The notes: generated by a model not told the origin, from the sequence alone. A DNA stretch of 37,833 nt from Hyphomicrobiales bacterium (GCA_027484655.1 JAIXSM010000021.1:1-37833), one strand, 5' to 3'. Counted from the stretch's first letter, positions 8,268 through 16,897 are shown. Numbers and translations are program-made.

Positions 8268-9677
8268 ATGCGTTACGACATCGCCACGCTGAAATCCCGT
8301 CTCGGAGCCATCAAGACGGACGACAACGCCGCCATCCTCAGGCAGAAGAGCCGCGATTTCTTTTGGTACTCGCCGACGCTGAAGCGTCAGCTCGATGGTG
8401 TTGTCGGCGATCTAGTCGTCGCGCCAAAGAGCATCGATGAGGTGGCGCACACGCTCGCCGCCTGTCACGCGCTGGGGATTCCTGTCACCCCGCGCGGCGC
8501 GGGCACAGGAAACTATGGGCAGGCCATGCCGCTCTCGGGCGGCGTGCTGCTCGACCTCTCGGCCATGAACGCCGTGACCTCCATCGGGCTGGGGCGTGTG
8601 GTGACCGAGCCGGGCGCGCTGCTCACCGACATTGACCACCAGACCCGGGCCGCCAGTGGACAGGAACTGCGCATCCATCCCTCCACCTACCACACAGCCA
8701 CCATCGGCGGTTTCATCGCCGGCGGTTCTGCAGGCGTCGGCTCCATCCGCTGGGGCGGGCTGCGCGACGCCGGCAACATCATCCGCCTCAAGGTTTTGAC
8801 CATGGAGGCCAGTCCCCGCGTGCTTGAGTTGACGGGAGACGACATCCACAAGGTGAGCCACGCCTACGGCACCAACGGCGTGATCGTCGAATGCGAAACG
8901 CCGCTCGCTCCCGCCTATCCCTGGGTGGACGTGATGTTCGCCTTCGACGACCTGCGCGAAGCAACTGAATTCGCCAACGCGCTTGGTGAGCAGGATGGGC
9001 TTCTGCTCAAGGAACTGGCGGTGATCGCCGCCCCTGTTCCGCATGACTGCTTCCTGCGCCACCGCAAGTTCATCACGCGCACGCAACACGTGGTCATTCT
9101 GATGGTCGCGGATTTCGCCATGTCGTCGTTGCTGGCGTATGCAAAACGCTGGAAGGGCGCGCAACTGGCCATGCGTGCGGACACGCTCTCACCCGAAGAC
9201 AAGAAGGGCCTGCCTGCGGCCTTCGAGCTGACATGGAACCACACGACTCTTCGAGCGCTGCGCATCGATCCTTCTATTACCTATCTGCAGGTGCTGTATC
9301 CGTTCCCCAATCAGGTGGAGTTGGTGCAGAAGATCCACGCGCATTTCGGGGATGAGGTTCCCTGTCACCTTGAGTTTGTGAAGTTCGACGGCAAGGTGAC
9401 CTGCTTTGGCCTGCCTCTCGTGCGCTTCACCACGGAGGAGCGGCTGGAAGAAATCATGCGCATCCATGAAGACATGGGCGCGCCGATCTTCAATCCGCAC
9501 CGCTACACGCTTGAGGAAGGCGGCATGAAGCAGACGGACCAGATTCAGCTGGCCTTCAAGCGCGACGCCGACCCGCAGGGGCTTCTCAATCCCGGCAAAA
9601 TGATCGCGTGGGAGGATCCCAACTACGACTGGTCAAGCGGCAAGACCTTCCTGTTCAAAGGCCTCGCCGGGGCGTGA
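8268..9677 (+). CDS. FAD-linked oxidase (VAO/GlcD-like), copy 1
   Basis: 469-residue flavoprotein with a PCMH/VAO-type FAD-binding domain in the N-terminal half: VAPKSIDEVAHTLAACHALG, TPRGAGTGNYGQAMPLSGGV (pyrophosphate loop), GALLTDIDHQTR, TIGGFIAGGSAGVGSIRWGGLRD. The C-terminal half ends with the typical GLLNPGKM. No Fe-S or transmembrane motif seen. Such enzymes oxidise an alcohol, amine or alpha-hydroxy acid. It is clearly a paralogue of the minus-strand gene at 11712-13100: both share KSRDFFWYSP, TGNYGQA, ELRIHPST/EIRLHPST, TIGGF-AGGS and TWNHTTL motifs. ATG 8268 follows the CodA-like stop by 9 nt with GAGGA upstream. Substrate unknown; the context points to a nitrogen heterocycle or its ring-opened product. 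Confidence 0.87.
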   Translation: MRYDIATLKSRLGAIKTDDNAAILRQKSRDFFWYSPTLKRQLDGVVGDLVVAPKSIDEVAHTLAACHALGIPVTPRGAGTGNYGQAMPLSGGVLLDLSAMNAVTSIGLGRVVTEPGALLTDIDHQTRAASGQELRIHPSTYHTATIGGFIAGGSAGVGSIRWGGLRDAGNIIRLKVLTMEASPRVLELTGDDIHKVSHAYGTNGVIVECETPLAPAYPWVDVMFAFDDLREATEFANALGEQDGLLLKELAVIAAPVPHDCFLRHRKFITRTQHVVILMVADFAMSSLLAYAKRWKGAQLAMRADTLSPEDKKGLPAAFELTWNHTTLRALRIDPSITYLQVLYPFPNQVELVQKIHAHFGDEVPCHLEFVKFDGKVTCFGLPLVRFTTEERLEEIMRIHEDMGAPIFNPHRYTLEEGGMKQTDQIQLAFKRDADPQGLLNPGKMIAWEDPNYDWSSGKTFLFKGLAGA

Positions 9678-9718
9678 CGCGGGCGGGTTCTTCTGCGGCG
9701 GGATTGCGGAACGAACCA

Positions 9719-10306
9719 ATGAAAATTCTGCTTGTTTATTGCCACCCAAATCCGGAGAGCTTCACCGCCGCCGTCAAGGCGACCGCGCTGGAGGCGCTGA
9801 TACGCGCCGGCCATACGGTGGACGTGCTGGATCTTTATGCCGAAGGCTTCGAGCCGGTGATGAGCCGCGCCGAACGAGAAAACTATCACACGCCAGGCAT
9901 CAACCGGGCGCCGGTCGAAGCGCACCTTGCGCGGATCCAGGCTGCCGACGGTCTGCTGTTCGTCTATCCCACATGGTGGTACGCGCAGCCGGCGATGCTG
10001 AAGGGCTGGCTCGATCGCGTGCTCGTGCCGCATGAGGCCTTCACCATGCCGCAAGGCGATTTGCCCATTCGCGGCCTGATGACCAACATCCGTTTTCTCG
10101 GGGTGCTGACGAGCCTGGGTTCGCCGCGATGGTGGTGGTGGCTGACGGGCCGGCCGGGTCGGCGCATCCTGTTGACGGGTATCCGGGCGCTTTGCAAGCC
10201 GCGGTGCAGGACGTTGTGGCTCGCCCTGCACCGGATCGACGTGGTGGGCGAGGCGGAGCGCAACGCGCACCTCGCGAAAGTCTGCCAGAAACTGGAGCGG
10301 CTTTGA
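9719..10306 (+). CDS. flavodoxin-fold NAD(P)H oxidoreductase, copy 1
   Basis: 195-residue protein of the flavodoxin-like NAD(P)H dehydrogenase family (KefF/MdaB/NQO1 group), expected to bind FMN or FAD and transfer electrons from NAD(P)H. Seen: ILLVYCHPNPESFTAAV at the N-terminus (flavin phosphate loop), DLYAEGFEPV, and FVYPTWWYAQPAMLKGWLDRV, the hallmark of the group. ATG 9719 was chosen over upstream in-frame codons because the family begins with this beta strand; the upstream RBS is weak. Same length (195 residues) as its paralogue at 11128-11715. Third gene of the CodA-like operon; it may reduce a quinone or serve as reductase partner for the FAD-linked oxidase (inference). Confidence 0.85.
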   Translation: MKILLVYCHPNPESFTAAVKATALEALIRAGHTVDVLDLYAEGFEPVMSRAERENYHTPGINRAPVEAHLARIQAADGLLFVYPTWWYAQPAMLKGWLDRVLVPHEAFTMPQGDLPIRGLMTNIRFLGVLTSLGSPRWWWWLTGRPGRRILLTGIRALCKPRCRTLWLALHRIDVVGEAERNAHLAKVCQKLERL

Positions 10307-10310
10307 TGGA

Positions 10311-10328
10311 GCGGCCGATGTGGGCCGC
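10311..10328. terminator. hairpin between convergent operons
   Basis: GCGGCC (10311-10316) and GGCCGC (10323-10328) form a 6-bp all-GC stem with a 6-nt loop, centred in the 30-bp gap between two converging operons. There is no T tract on either side, so intrinsic termination is unproven. Confidence 0.35.
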
Positions 10329-10336
10329 GCCAGACC

Positions 10337-11125
10337 TCAGGCCAACTGCGCCAGCGGAAACCGCGTCACATCCTCCAGCAGTTCGATGAAACGGTCCGTC
10401 TGGAAGTCGACCGCCTGACGCCCCTTCTCGGCCGTCGCCAGATGAGCCTCTCCCGCGACGCCCTCAGGATGGTTGTCCTCGGCGATCCAGGCCATGGAGG
10501 TGAAACCGGTGACCCGCAGTTGCTTGTATTCGGCGGCGTACCGGATTGCGTTGGGAGCGAAGTCCACCGCTTGCGACATGTCCACGCGCGTGGGCGCGAA
10601 ATGCAGCATGACGGACGTCTCGAAATCGCCGCCATGGATGCCGTACGTGTTCTCCCGGTCGGAGAACAGCCCTGCAGGCACGCCGAGCCGTCGCCATGAG
10701 GTTTGCGCGACGAGCATCTGGCAGCGCACGCGAAGTTCTCTCGCCACGATGCCCTGAACCTCGACGTTGCCGCCATGGCTGTTGACGATCACCAGCTTGC
10801 GCAAACCAGCGCGGGCGACGCTCTCGCCGATCTCGGTCCATGCCGAGATGAGGGTCTGGGCTGTCAGAGTCACGGTGCCTGGATCGCGCAGATGCTCGTT
10901 GGATTTCCCCACGGCCTGAACCGGGAGGAACAGCACGTCGAGATGCGCCGGAAGCTTTTTCATCACCGCATCGCACATGCCCTGCGCGATGATGCTGTCG
11001 GTGCCCACCGACAGGTGCGGCCCGTGCTGTTCGATAGCGGCGATCGGCAGCACGACCACTGTCTTTTCAGGATCGAGCTTCTGGAAGTCGCGGGAGGTCA
11101 GATCGAACCAATGAAGTTTACGCAT
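10337..11125 (-). CDS. creatininase-superfamily amidohydrolase, probably not creatininase itself
   Basis: 262-residue metal hydrolase of the creatininase fold. Metal-site motifs seen: AIEQHGPHLSVGTD (Glu32, His34, Asp43), NSHGGN (His117) and GIHGGDFETS. The family includes creatinine amidohydrolase, the archaeal FAPy deformylase ArfB and the mycofactocin peptidase MftE. True creatininases carry an NGHYEN-type motif; here it is NSHGGN, as in ArfB/MftE, so I would not call creatinine as substrate. ATG 11125 was preferred (GAGG 5 nt upstream) over GTG 11131. It starts 2 nt after the stop of the flavodoxin-fold oxidoreductase and ends the minus-strand operon. Likely hydrolyses a cyclic or linear amide in the same pathway (inference). 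Confidence 0.85.
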   Translation of the reverse strand: MRKLHWFDLTSRDFQKLDPEKTVVVLPIAAIEQHGPHLSVGTDSIIAQGMCDAVMKKLPAHLDVLFLPVQAVGKSNEHLRDPGTVTLTAQTLISAWTEIGESVARAGLRKLVIVNSHGGNVEVQGIVARELRVRCQMLVAQTSWRRLGVPAGLFSDRENTYGIHGGDFETSVMLHFAPTRVDMSQAVDFAPNAIRYAAEYKQLRVTGFTSMAWIAEDNHPEGVAGEAHLATAEKGRQAVDFQTDRFIELLEDVTRFPLAQLA

Positions 11126-11127
11126 GA

Positions 11128-11715
11128 TCACCTCACTGCGGAGAGTTCGCGGACGACGCGGGCGAGGAACGCTTTTCGGTGCGCCTCGGTCGCGACATTC
11201 ATGTGATAAAGAGCAAGATAGCGAACGCGCGCCGAGCGCGCCACGAACCAGCGTAGATACCGCGTGACCATCATCTTCGGCGGATTGCCGACCACGAAGG
11301 CCCGCCAGCGGTCGCGTCCATAGGTCGAAATCCCGACCACATGCCGGATCTGCTGCAGAAGCGGCTTCGCACAGGCCGGGTCGCTGAGATCAAACGTGAT
11401 GCCTGGCGAAAACAACCTGTCGAAGAAGCCTTTCAGCATGGCTGGAAAGCCAAAACACCAGGTTGGGAACTGCACCACAAGAGCCTCGGCGCTGTAGAGC
11501 CGGGCCACATAACCTTCGACGCCTTTCCGGTTGAGGGTGACGTCGTGATACTCGCGCCGCATCTGGGCGGTGAGGACCGGCTCGAAGCCTTCGGCGTAGA
11601 GATCGCAGAGATCGACCTCGTGACCGTTGGCGCGCAACGCCGCCACGCCGGCGTCGCGGATTGCGGCGTGGAAGCTGTCGTCGAGCGGATGACAATAAAG
11701 ATAAAGAACCCTCAT
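11128..11715 (-). CDS. flavodoxin-fold NAD(P)H oxidoreductase, copy 2
   Basis: 195-residue paralogue of the gene at 9719-10306 with the same landmarks: VLYLYCHPLDDSFHAAI, DLYAEGFEPVLTAQ, and QFPTWCFGFPAMLKGFFDRLF. Expected to be a soluble FMN/FAD-dependent oxidoreductase. Its ATG at 11715 overlaps the stop of the upstream FAD-linked oxidase by 4 nt (ATGA), so the oxidase/reductase pair is translationally coupled. The tryptophan-rich WWYAQ of copy 1 is WCFGF here, so the active-site pocket may differ between copies, consistent with two related substrates or two successive steps (inference). Confidence 0.85.
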   Translation of the reverse strand: MRVLYLYCHPLDDSFHAAIRDAGVAALRANGHEVDLCDLYAEGFEPVLTAQMRREYHDVTLNRKGVEGYVARLYSAEALVVQFPTWCFGFPAMLKGFFDRLFSPGITFDLSDPACAKPLLQQIRHVVGISTYGRDRWRAFVVGNPPKMMVTRYLRWFVARSARVRYLALYHMNVATEAHRKAFLARVVRELSAVR

Positions 11716-13100
11716 GCCTTCACGGGCACGTAGGATTTCATCTTGCCCGGGTTGAGAAGGCCATAGGGATCGACCTCGGCCTTGTAGCCCGACTGATCGG
11801 CATCAACCCGTTTGTGGCGCGAGCCATCCTCAAGTGAAATCACGTGCGGATTGGCGATCATCACACCGTGCGCCTCGTGAGCGTCGATGATTTCGTAGAG
11901 CCGCTCCTTCGTCGTGTAGCGGATCACCGGCAGGGCGCTCGCCGAAAGGTTGCCGCCGAAGCGAATGAACTCACAATGCGGGATCAGTTCATTGGGGAAC
12001 ATCGCAGCAGTCTCAAGGATCGACTGCCGGACGCGGTCATGCGGGTACAGGCATTGCAGATAGGTGACCGTGCGATCGGTCTTCAACATCTGCAACGTGG
12101 TGTGGTTCCAGGTGTACTCATAGAGCGGAGTCGAACCGGACTCCTCGCGGGTGGGCGTTTCAAGCGTAATGACGCCCCCCAGCGGCGTGACGATGTCGCG
12201 GAAGCTTTCGAGCGACGCCTCGGCGACCATGCAGGCCAGAATATGCTTGCCCTGCGGGCAGTGCGGCTTCAGTTGGCCAAAGTAGTCGGGCAGGGGCCAT
12301 GCAATGCCGCTGATCAGTTTCTTGATGACGCCGTCAGCGGTGGCTGCGGCGTAGCCTGCGTCGAGAAGCTTCGAGAAGTCGTCGAACGCAACGATCACGT
12401 CATACCACGGCCACGCGGGCCCCAGCGGCATCTCGAGGGTCGTGATGATGCCTGTGGTGCCATAGGCGCGGTTGATCTTCTGGGCGGCGTCGCCGCGCAG
12501 CTCGATCACCCGCGGTTCGTCCTCAAGCGTGACGATCCGGGCGGCGAGGATGTTCCCGGGCTCCCGCAAACCGCCGTAGGTCACCGAGCCGACGCCGCCG
12601 GAGCCGCCGGCGACAAAGCCGCCGATGGTGGCGGTGCGCTTGGTGGAGGGATGCAGGCGGATTTCCTGCCCGTGGGGCTTCAGCTCTGCGTCGAGCTTGC
12701 CCATCATCAGGCCTGCGCCGCACCGGACCCGCCCGGGCTTCACCCACTCAATCTCGGCGAAGCCGGTCATATCGAGAAGCACGCCGCGCTCCATCGGCAC
12801 GGCCTGGCCATAGTTGCCGGTGGCGCCCCCGCGCGGGGTGATCGGCACGCGATGGCGCACGCACGCCTTCGCCAGCCGCAGGAGGTCGTCCTCGTTCCGG
12901 GGCGCCACGATGACGTCGGCGCTCTTGTTCGCCAACTCCTCGTTGAGGATCGGCGAATACCAGAAGAAATCGCGGCTTTTGCGACGGACGACCCGCTCCT
13001 CGGTGACCACGGGAACGTCGCCCAGGCTGTCAATCACAGCTTGGACAGATGCGGGCAGGGCGACGCTTTCGGCGGACACAGGGCGGGCAGGGATGTTCAT
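11712..13100 (-). CDS. FAD-linked oxidase (VAO/GlcD-like), copy 2
   Basis: About 462 residues from ATG 13100 (MNIPARPVSAESV); the frame is open to 13148 but the upstream residues are a basic run with no support. PCMH-type FAD domain: VAPRNEDDLLRLAKACVRH, TPRGGATGNYGQAVPMERGV, TIGGFVAGGSGGVGSVTYGGLRE; the C-terminus has GLLNPGKM. Strong paralogy to the oxidase at 8268-9677 along the whole length, including YTWNHTTLQMLKTDRTVTYL. First gene of the operon oxidase, flavodoxin-fold reductase, creatininase-like hydrolase. It diverges from the NitT/TauT binding-protein gene, with a 368-bp shared upstream region. Confidence 0.87.
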   Translation of the reverse strand: MNIPARPVSAESVALPASVQAVIDSLGDVPVVTEERVVRRKSRDFFWYSPILNEELANKSADVIVAPRNEDDLLRLAKACVRHRVPITPRGGATGNYGQAVPMERGVLLDMTGFAEIEWVKPGRVRCGAGLMMGKLDAELKPHGQEIRLHPSTKRTATIGGFVAGGSGGVGSVTYGGLREPGNILAARIVTLEDEPRVIELRGDAAQKINRAYGTTGIITTLEMPLGPAWPWYDVIVAFDDFSKLLDAGYAAATADGVIKKLISGIAWPLPDYFGQLKPHCPQGKHILACMVAEASLESFRDIVTPLGGVITLETPTREESGSTPLYEYTWNHTTLQMLKTDRTVTYLQCLYPHDRVRQSILETAAMFPNELIPHCEFIRFGGNLSASALPVIRYTTKERLYEIIDAHEAHGVMIANPHVISLEDGSRHKRVDADQSGYKAEVDPYGLLNPGKMKSYVPVKA

Positions 13101-13468
13101 GGCGCAGGATCTCCGGAGCCGCCGCAAGGGCCGGCGTTTGCTCTTCATTTAGCACGCGCGGCGCCAGCGGCCACATCGTACGCAAAGATCTGCGCACGAC
13201 TTTTCTTCCAAGAGGGGGCGGTTACCCGTCGCCAGGCCTGGCAAGCGTCGGCGCCAGTAGCGCACTGGGTATAGCCGCCAGTAATTTCACCAGAATGGCG
13301 CCTAATTCAGTTGCGGTTCGCACGTTTATGCGGCATCTCGGCGTAACGCACCATAGCGCGCGCCCCTGTCAGTGCTCTTTCTCGCCCGGCACGAGCATTG
13401 CAGCCTAGACCTTACGCCAGCCATACGGGGCGAATTGTGGAGCAGAAGCTCTGAGGGAGACCGAACCC
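13101..13468. other. divergent intergenic region with a 12-bp perfect palindrome
   Basis: This stretch separates the oxidase operon (minus) from the importer operon (plus) and should hold both promoters. GCCAGGCCTGGC at 13231-13242 is a perfect palindrome, followed by an inverted GCCAG/CTGGC relation with 13256 onward. GAGGGAGA about 8 nt before ATG 13469 is the importer RBS. No small gene and no clear -35/-10 pair could be supported. Confidence 0.4.
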
Positions 13469-14497
13469 ATGATGATGAAGTATCGCCTCAATCGTCGCGC
13501 TGCGCTTGGGCTGCTCGGCGGTACGACCGCCTCCATGCTCATCCCCATGCCCGGCGCCCGCGTAAGCGCGCAGACGTTGGACAAGGTGAGTTACCAGACC
13601 AACTGGCGCGCGCAGGCCGAGCACGGCGGGTTTTACTACGCGCTGGCTAACGGCATTTACAAAAAGTACGGCATTGACGCGGACATCCGCATGGGTGGTC
13701 CGCAGCAAAATCCCTCGCAACTGCTGCTGGGCGGCCGCGTGGACATGATCATGTCCAACTCGTTCGAGGCCATTCGCTACGTCGAGCAGAACCTCCCGTT
13801 CCTCTGCATCGCGTCGATCTTCCAGAAGGATCCGCAGGTCCTTATCTGCCACCGCGGCGTCGGCAACGACAGCTTCGAGCAGCTCAAGGGCAAGCCTATT
13901 CTGGTCGGCGGCGCGGGCCGCACGTCCTACTGGCCGTTCCTGAAGGCGAAGTTCGGCTACCGGGATGAGCAGATCCGCCCGTACACGTTCAACATGGCGC
14001 CCTTCCTCGCGGACAAGAACATCTGCCAGCAAGGCTTCCTGTCATCGGAGCCGTTCGCGATCATGAAGGAAGGCGGCGTTGACCCCCTCGTTCACCTGAT
14101 CGCAGACGCCGGCTTTGCGAACTATAACACGACCATCAACCTCTCCCGGAAAATGGCGGACGAGAAAAAGGATCTCGTGCAGCGCTTTATGACGGCTTCC
14201 CTCGAGGGATGGGCGGCCTACATGAAGGGCGGCCCCGAGAACGCGTCGGCCAACGCGCTGATCAAGCGCGACAACCCGGATATGACCGATGAAAAGATCG
14301 CGTATGCGGTGAAGGTCATGAATGAGAAGGGCATCGTCATGTCGGGCGACGCGCTCAAGCTGGGCGTCGGCGCCATGACGGACGCGCGCTGGGCCACCTT
14401 CTACAAGGACATGACCGAGGCGGGCGTGTTTCCGGCGAACCTCGACGTGAGGCGTGCCTACAGCCTTGAATTCATCAACAAGGGCGTCGGCATCTGA
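13469..14497 (+). CDS. NitT/TauT-type ABC transporter, substrate-binding protein (NMT1/THI5-like)
   Basis: 342-residue periplasmic binding protein. It starts with a Tat-like signal, [12 protein letters not shown], with an Ala-rich end (VSAQ). The mature protein begins [31 protein letters not shown], the typical opening of the NMT1/THI5-like family that binds pyrimidine, nitrate or sulfonate-like ligands. [11 protein letters not shown] is the style of pyrimidine/hydroxymethylpyrimidine binders, but the ligand cannot be fixed by eye. Three ATGs stand in tandem (13469, 13472, 13475); GGGAGA best fits the first. The stop overlaps the ATPase start by 1 nt. Given the neighbouring deaminase, oxidase and hydrolase genes, import of a nitrogen heterocycle is the likely role (inference). 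Confidence 0.88.
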   Translation: MMMKYRLNRRAALGLLGGTTASMLIPMPGARVSAQTLDKVSYQTNWRAQAEHGGFYYALANGIYKKYGIDADIRMGGPQQNPSQLLLGGRVDMIMSNSFEAIRYVEQNLPFLCIASIFQKDPQVLICHRGVGNDSFEQLKGKPILVGGAGRTSYWPFLKAKFGYRDEQIRPYTFNMAPFLADKNICQQGFLSSEPFAIMKEGGVDPLVHLIADAGFANYNTTINLSRKMADEKKDLVQRFMTASLEGWAAYMKGGPENASANALIKRDNPDMTDEKIAYAVKVMNEKGIVMSGDALKLGVGAMTDARWATFYKDMTEAGVFPANLDVRRAYSLEFINKGVGI

Positions 14498-15312
14498 TGA
14501 CCATGGCGCAGAATTTGGGTTCTGCAACGGGACGAGCGGCCAGGCGGCCCCTCGTCTCCGTGCGCCAGATCTCGAAAAAGTTCTCGAACGGGACACTCGC
14601 GCTGCGCGACGTGGACCTCGATCTCTTTCCCGGCGAGTTCGTCAGTCTGCTCGGCCCGTCGGGGTGTGGCAAATCCACGTTGCTCCGGCTGATCTCGGAC
14701 CTCTCCACGCCGTCGGCCGGGACTATTGAATGGCCGGGCGCGGAGAGCGCCGACGCCTATGGTCGACCCGAGCACAGCCTCGGATTCGTGTTTCAGGAGC
14801 CGACTCTCCTGCCGTGGGCGCCGACGCTCGACAACGTAACTCTGCCGTTGCGCCTCAAGAAGATGAACCGGACCGAGGCGAACCAGCGGGCCGCCGCGAT
14901 GCTCGATCTTGTGGGCCTCAAGGGCTTCGAGAAGAGTTATCCGCGTGAGCTGTCCGGCGGCATGAAAATGCGTGTGTCCATCGCCCGCGCTCTCGTGACC
15001 GAGCCGAAAGTGCTTCTCATGGACGAGCCTTTCGCGGCGCTCGACGAGATCACCCGTCACAAACTCAACGATGACCTGTTGATGCTCTGGCAGCGGAACC
15101 GGTTTACGGCGGTGTTTGTGACCCATTCGGTGTTCGAGAGCGTTTTCCTGTCTGAGCGCATCGTCGTGATGGCCGCCCGCCCTGGCCGGGTGATGAGCGA
15201 ACTGATGGTCGATGCGCCATTTCCACGCGACAACCTGTTCCGAACCTCTCCCGAATATGCGCATCTGTGCCGCCTTGGCTCTGACGCGCTGAAGAAGGCG
15301 ATTGACGCATGA
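14497..15312 (+). CDS. NitT/TauT-type ABC transporter, ATP-binding protein
   Basis: 271-residue cytoplasmic ATPase of the SsuB/TauB type. Walker [10 protein letters not shown] (53-61), Q-loop [11 protein letters not shown], signature LSGGMKMR (152-159), Walker B VLLMDEP (172-178) and the H-loop VTHSVFE are all intact. FQEPTLLPW is characteristic of nitrate/sulfonate/taurine-type ATPases. ATG 14497 overlaps the binding-protein stop (TGATG); a second in-frame ATG is two codons on. The permease start overlaps its stop by 4 nt. Confidence 0.93.
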   Translation: MTMAQNLGSATGRAARRPLVSVRQISKKFSNGTLALRDVDLDLFPGEFVSLLGPSGCGKSTLLRLISDLSTPSAGTIEWPGAESADAYGRPEHSLGFVFQEPTLLPWAPTLDNVTLPLRLKKMNRTEANQRAAAMLDLVGLKGFEKSYPRELSGGMKMRVSIARALVTEPKVLLMDEPFAALDEITRHKLNDDLLMLWQRNRFTAVFVTHSVFESVFLSERIVVMAARPGRVMSELMVDAPFPRDNLFRTSPEYAHLCRLGSDALKKAIDA

Positions 15313-16187
15313 GCGAAGCTGGGCTTGCGTTGCCGAATGCGCGTGGCACCGATCAGGACACCGCCCCGGTGTTTGCCGAGGAGGCGCGAATCCTTGGGCT
15401 TCCCAAAAGCCGCTGGCCGGGCATTCTTGCTCCCATTGTGGTTGGCGTCATCATGCTCGTCGCATGGGAAGGGCTCGTTCGGTATAAAAACATACCTGCC
15501 TATTTATTCCCTGGCCCACTTGTGATCATCGAGACTCTGCTCTCCGATTGGGCCACTCTTTCGGTCGCGCTCTGGATCACCCTGCGCATCACGTTCGCGG
15601 CGCTCATCGCGGCTGTCCTTCTGGGCGGAGCGCTTGCGATCCTGTTCACACAGTCAAAATGGATGGAGCGCTCGCTGTTTCCCTATGCGGTGATCCTGCA
15701 GGTTACGCCGGTTGTCGCGATCGCGCCGCTTATCATTATCCTCGTGGGCGACGTCAATTTGTCCCTGTTGATCTGCGCATGGATCGTCGCGTTCTTCCCA
15801 ATTCTCTCCAATACGATCCTTGGACTGAACTCGGCGGATCATAATCTTGTGGCGCTGTTTCAACTTTATGGCGCCAGTCGCTGGCAGACGCTTCGATACC
15901 TGCGGCTGCCCGCTTCGCTGCCCTATTTTCTGGGCGGACTGAAGATTTCCGGTGGCCTTGCGCTGATCGGCGCTGTGGTCGCGGAGTTCGTCGCCGGGTC
16001 CGGGGGCTCGGCGTCTGGTCTCGCCTATCGCATTCTTGAGTCCAGCTATCAGTTGAAGATCCCGCGTATGTTCGCAGCGTTGCTCTTGATCTCGCTTTCC
16101 GGAATCGCGATCTTCCTGGCGACAAGCTGGCTGTCACACCGCCTTCTGTATCGCTGGCATGAGAGCGCGTTGAAGCGGGATACCTAG
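15309..16187 (+). CDS. NitT/TauT-type ABC transporter, permease
   Basis: 292-residue inner-membrane permease of the SsuC/TauC type. The first membrane segment (about residues 39-55, [17 protein letters not shown]) follows a roughly 35-residue cytoplasmic lead. The membrane-coupling loop is [21 protein letters not shown], followed by [20 protein letters not shown]. Start ATG 15309 overlaps the ATPase stop (ATGA). With the two preceding genes it forms a complete importer, transcribed away from the oxidase/creatininase-like operon. Confidence 0.92.
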   Translation: MSEAGLALPNARGTDQDTAPVFAEEARILGLPKSRWPGILAPIVVGVIMLVAWEGLVRYKNIPAYLFPGPLVIIETLLSDWATLSVALWITLRITFAALIAAVLLGGALAILFTQSKWMERSLFPYAVILQVTPVVAIAPLIIILVGDVNLSLLICAWIVAFFPILSNTILGLNSADHNLVALFQLYGASRWQTLRYLRLPASLPYFLGGLKISGGLALIGAVVAEFVAGSGGSASGLAYRILESSYQLKIPRMFAALLLISLSGIAIFLATSWLSHRLLYRWHESALKRDT

Positions 16188-16246
16188 GGCATTTCCCGGC
16201 CAGGCGTATGCCGTTTGGACGTAAGAAAAATCGGGATAACAATAAA

Positions 16247-16290
16247 TTAGAGCGGACGACCTGACGCAATCAGGTCGGTTTCCGCTCTAA
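16247..16290. repeat. long two-part stem-loop palindrome
   Basis: TTAGAGCGGA (16247-16256) pairs with TCCGCTCTAA (16281-16290); inside it CGACCTGA (16257-16264) pairs with TCAGGTCG (16270-16277), leaving a 5-nt loop (CGCAA) and a 3-nt bulge (GTT). This gives 18 perfect pairs. It lies 60 bp after the importer permease. No T tract, so it resembles the dispersed intergenic palindromes common in Hyphomicrobiales more than a classical terminator, though it could stop transcription or protect the mRNA end. Confidence 0.7.
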
Positions 16291-16494
16291 TGCCAAATTG
16301 TGAACGCCTTCTTGCAGGCGCGAAACTGGGCATGACTAATGTGTTTACACACGCTCGTATTTTTCTATTTGAAATCACAAAAACGTTACGTGTCGATGTG
16401 GCGCTTTTCTTGTCGTTGCGTGGAGGTTAAACTAAAATTATGTTTGGCCTTCCGTGAGTTGAGCCACGCAGATCGGATAACGTTGAGGTTGATG

Positions 16495-16833
16495 ATGAGA
16501 AATACAGGGCGGGCTAAAATCAATCTGGCCATCATTGGTCTGCTGGCCTCCGTGGCTTTGTTGAGTCCAGGTGCTGCGCATGCACAAACAGATTTGAGTA
16601 AAGTGAAGTGCAGCGAATTCTCGCAAATACTGCAGAGTAAAGATCACGAGCAGGAAATTGCTGGTGCGCTCTTCATGGGCTACCTTTGGGGCCTATATAA
16701 AGAGGATGATGAGTCTGCGATTATTGGGACTCGGTCAGATAATCAGAAACTTGCAAGACTGGGACAGTTTTGCCAAAGGAACCCGGATGTAGATGTTATA
16801 ACTGCGGCCGATAAGGTATTCCCGACTAACTGA
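16495..16833 (+). CDS. HdeA/HdeB-like periplasmic protein
   Basis: 112-residue secreted protein. ATG 16495 was chosen because GAGG lies 6 nt upstream (ATG 16492 would be only 3 nt away, and the upstream open frame to 16339 has no support). Signal peptide with cleavage after AHA, about residue 30; mature protein about 82 residues. The pattern KCSEFSQ ... EIAGALFMGYLWGLY ... QFCQRNPDVDVITAADKVF, with one Cys in each half, matches the HdeA/HdeB acid-stress chaperone fold, in which a disulfide links two helices. A role in periplasmic acid or stress protection is family inference. It is the only gene between the importer and the tungstate regulator. TGTGTTTACACA (about 16340-16351) upstream is a short palindrome of unknown meaning. 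Confidence 0.75.
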   Translation: MRNTGRAKINLAIIGLLASVALLSPGAAHAQTDLSKVKCSEFSQILQSKDHEQEIAGALFMGYLWGLYKEDDESAIIGTRSDNQKLARLGQFCQRNPDVDVITAADKVFPTN

Positions 16834-16897
16834 TATAAGTAACGTGAGTCTGTAAGCCACAGTCTGCTGCCGGCTAAGCATTTCACGGCTCTCTTGG

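Noticed and set aside
10337-11125. Naming the gene creatinine amidohydrolase
   Set aside because: The second metal-site motif is NSHGGN rather than the creatininase NGHYEN type, and no creatinase or sarcosine oxidase gene is nearby.
11844-13274. 476-residue plus-strand open frame
   Set aside because: Antisense to the FAD-linked oxidase copy 2, which has full family motifs.
13400-13468. Possible TPP riboswitch before the NMT1/THI5-like importer (CTGAG and ACC near 13448-13462)
   Set aside because: Only a few bases fit; the conserved second half of the TPP aptamer and the P1 closing stem are absent, and the match overlaps the ribosome-binding site.
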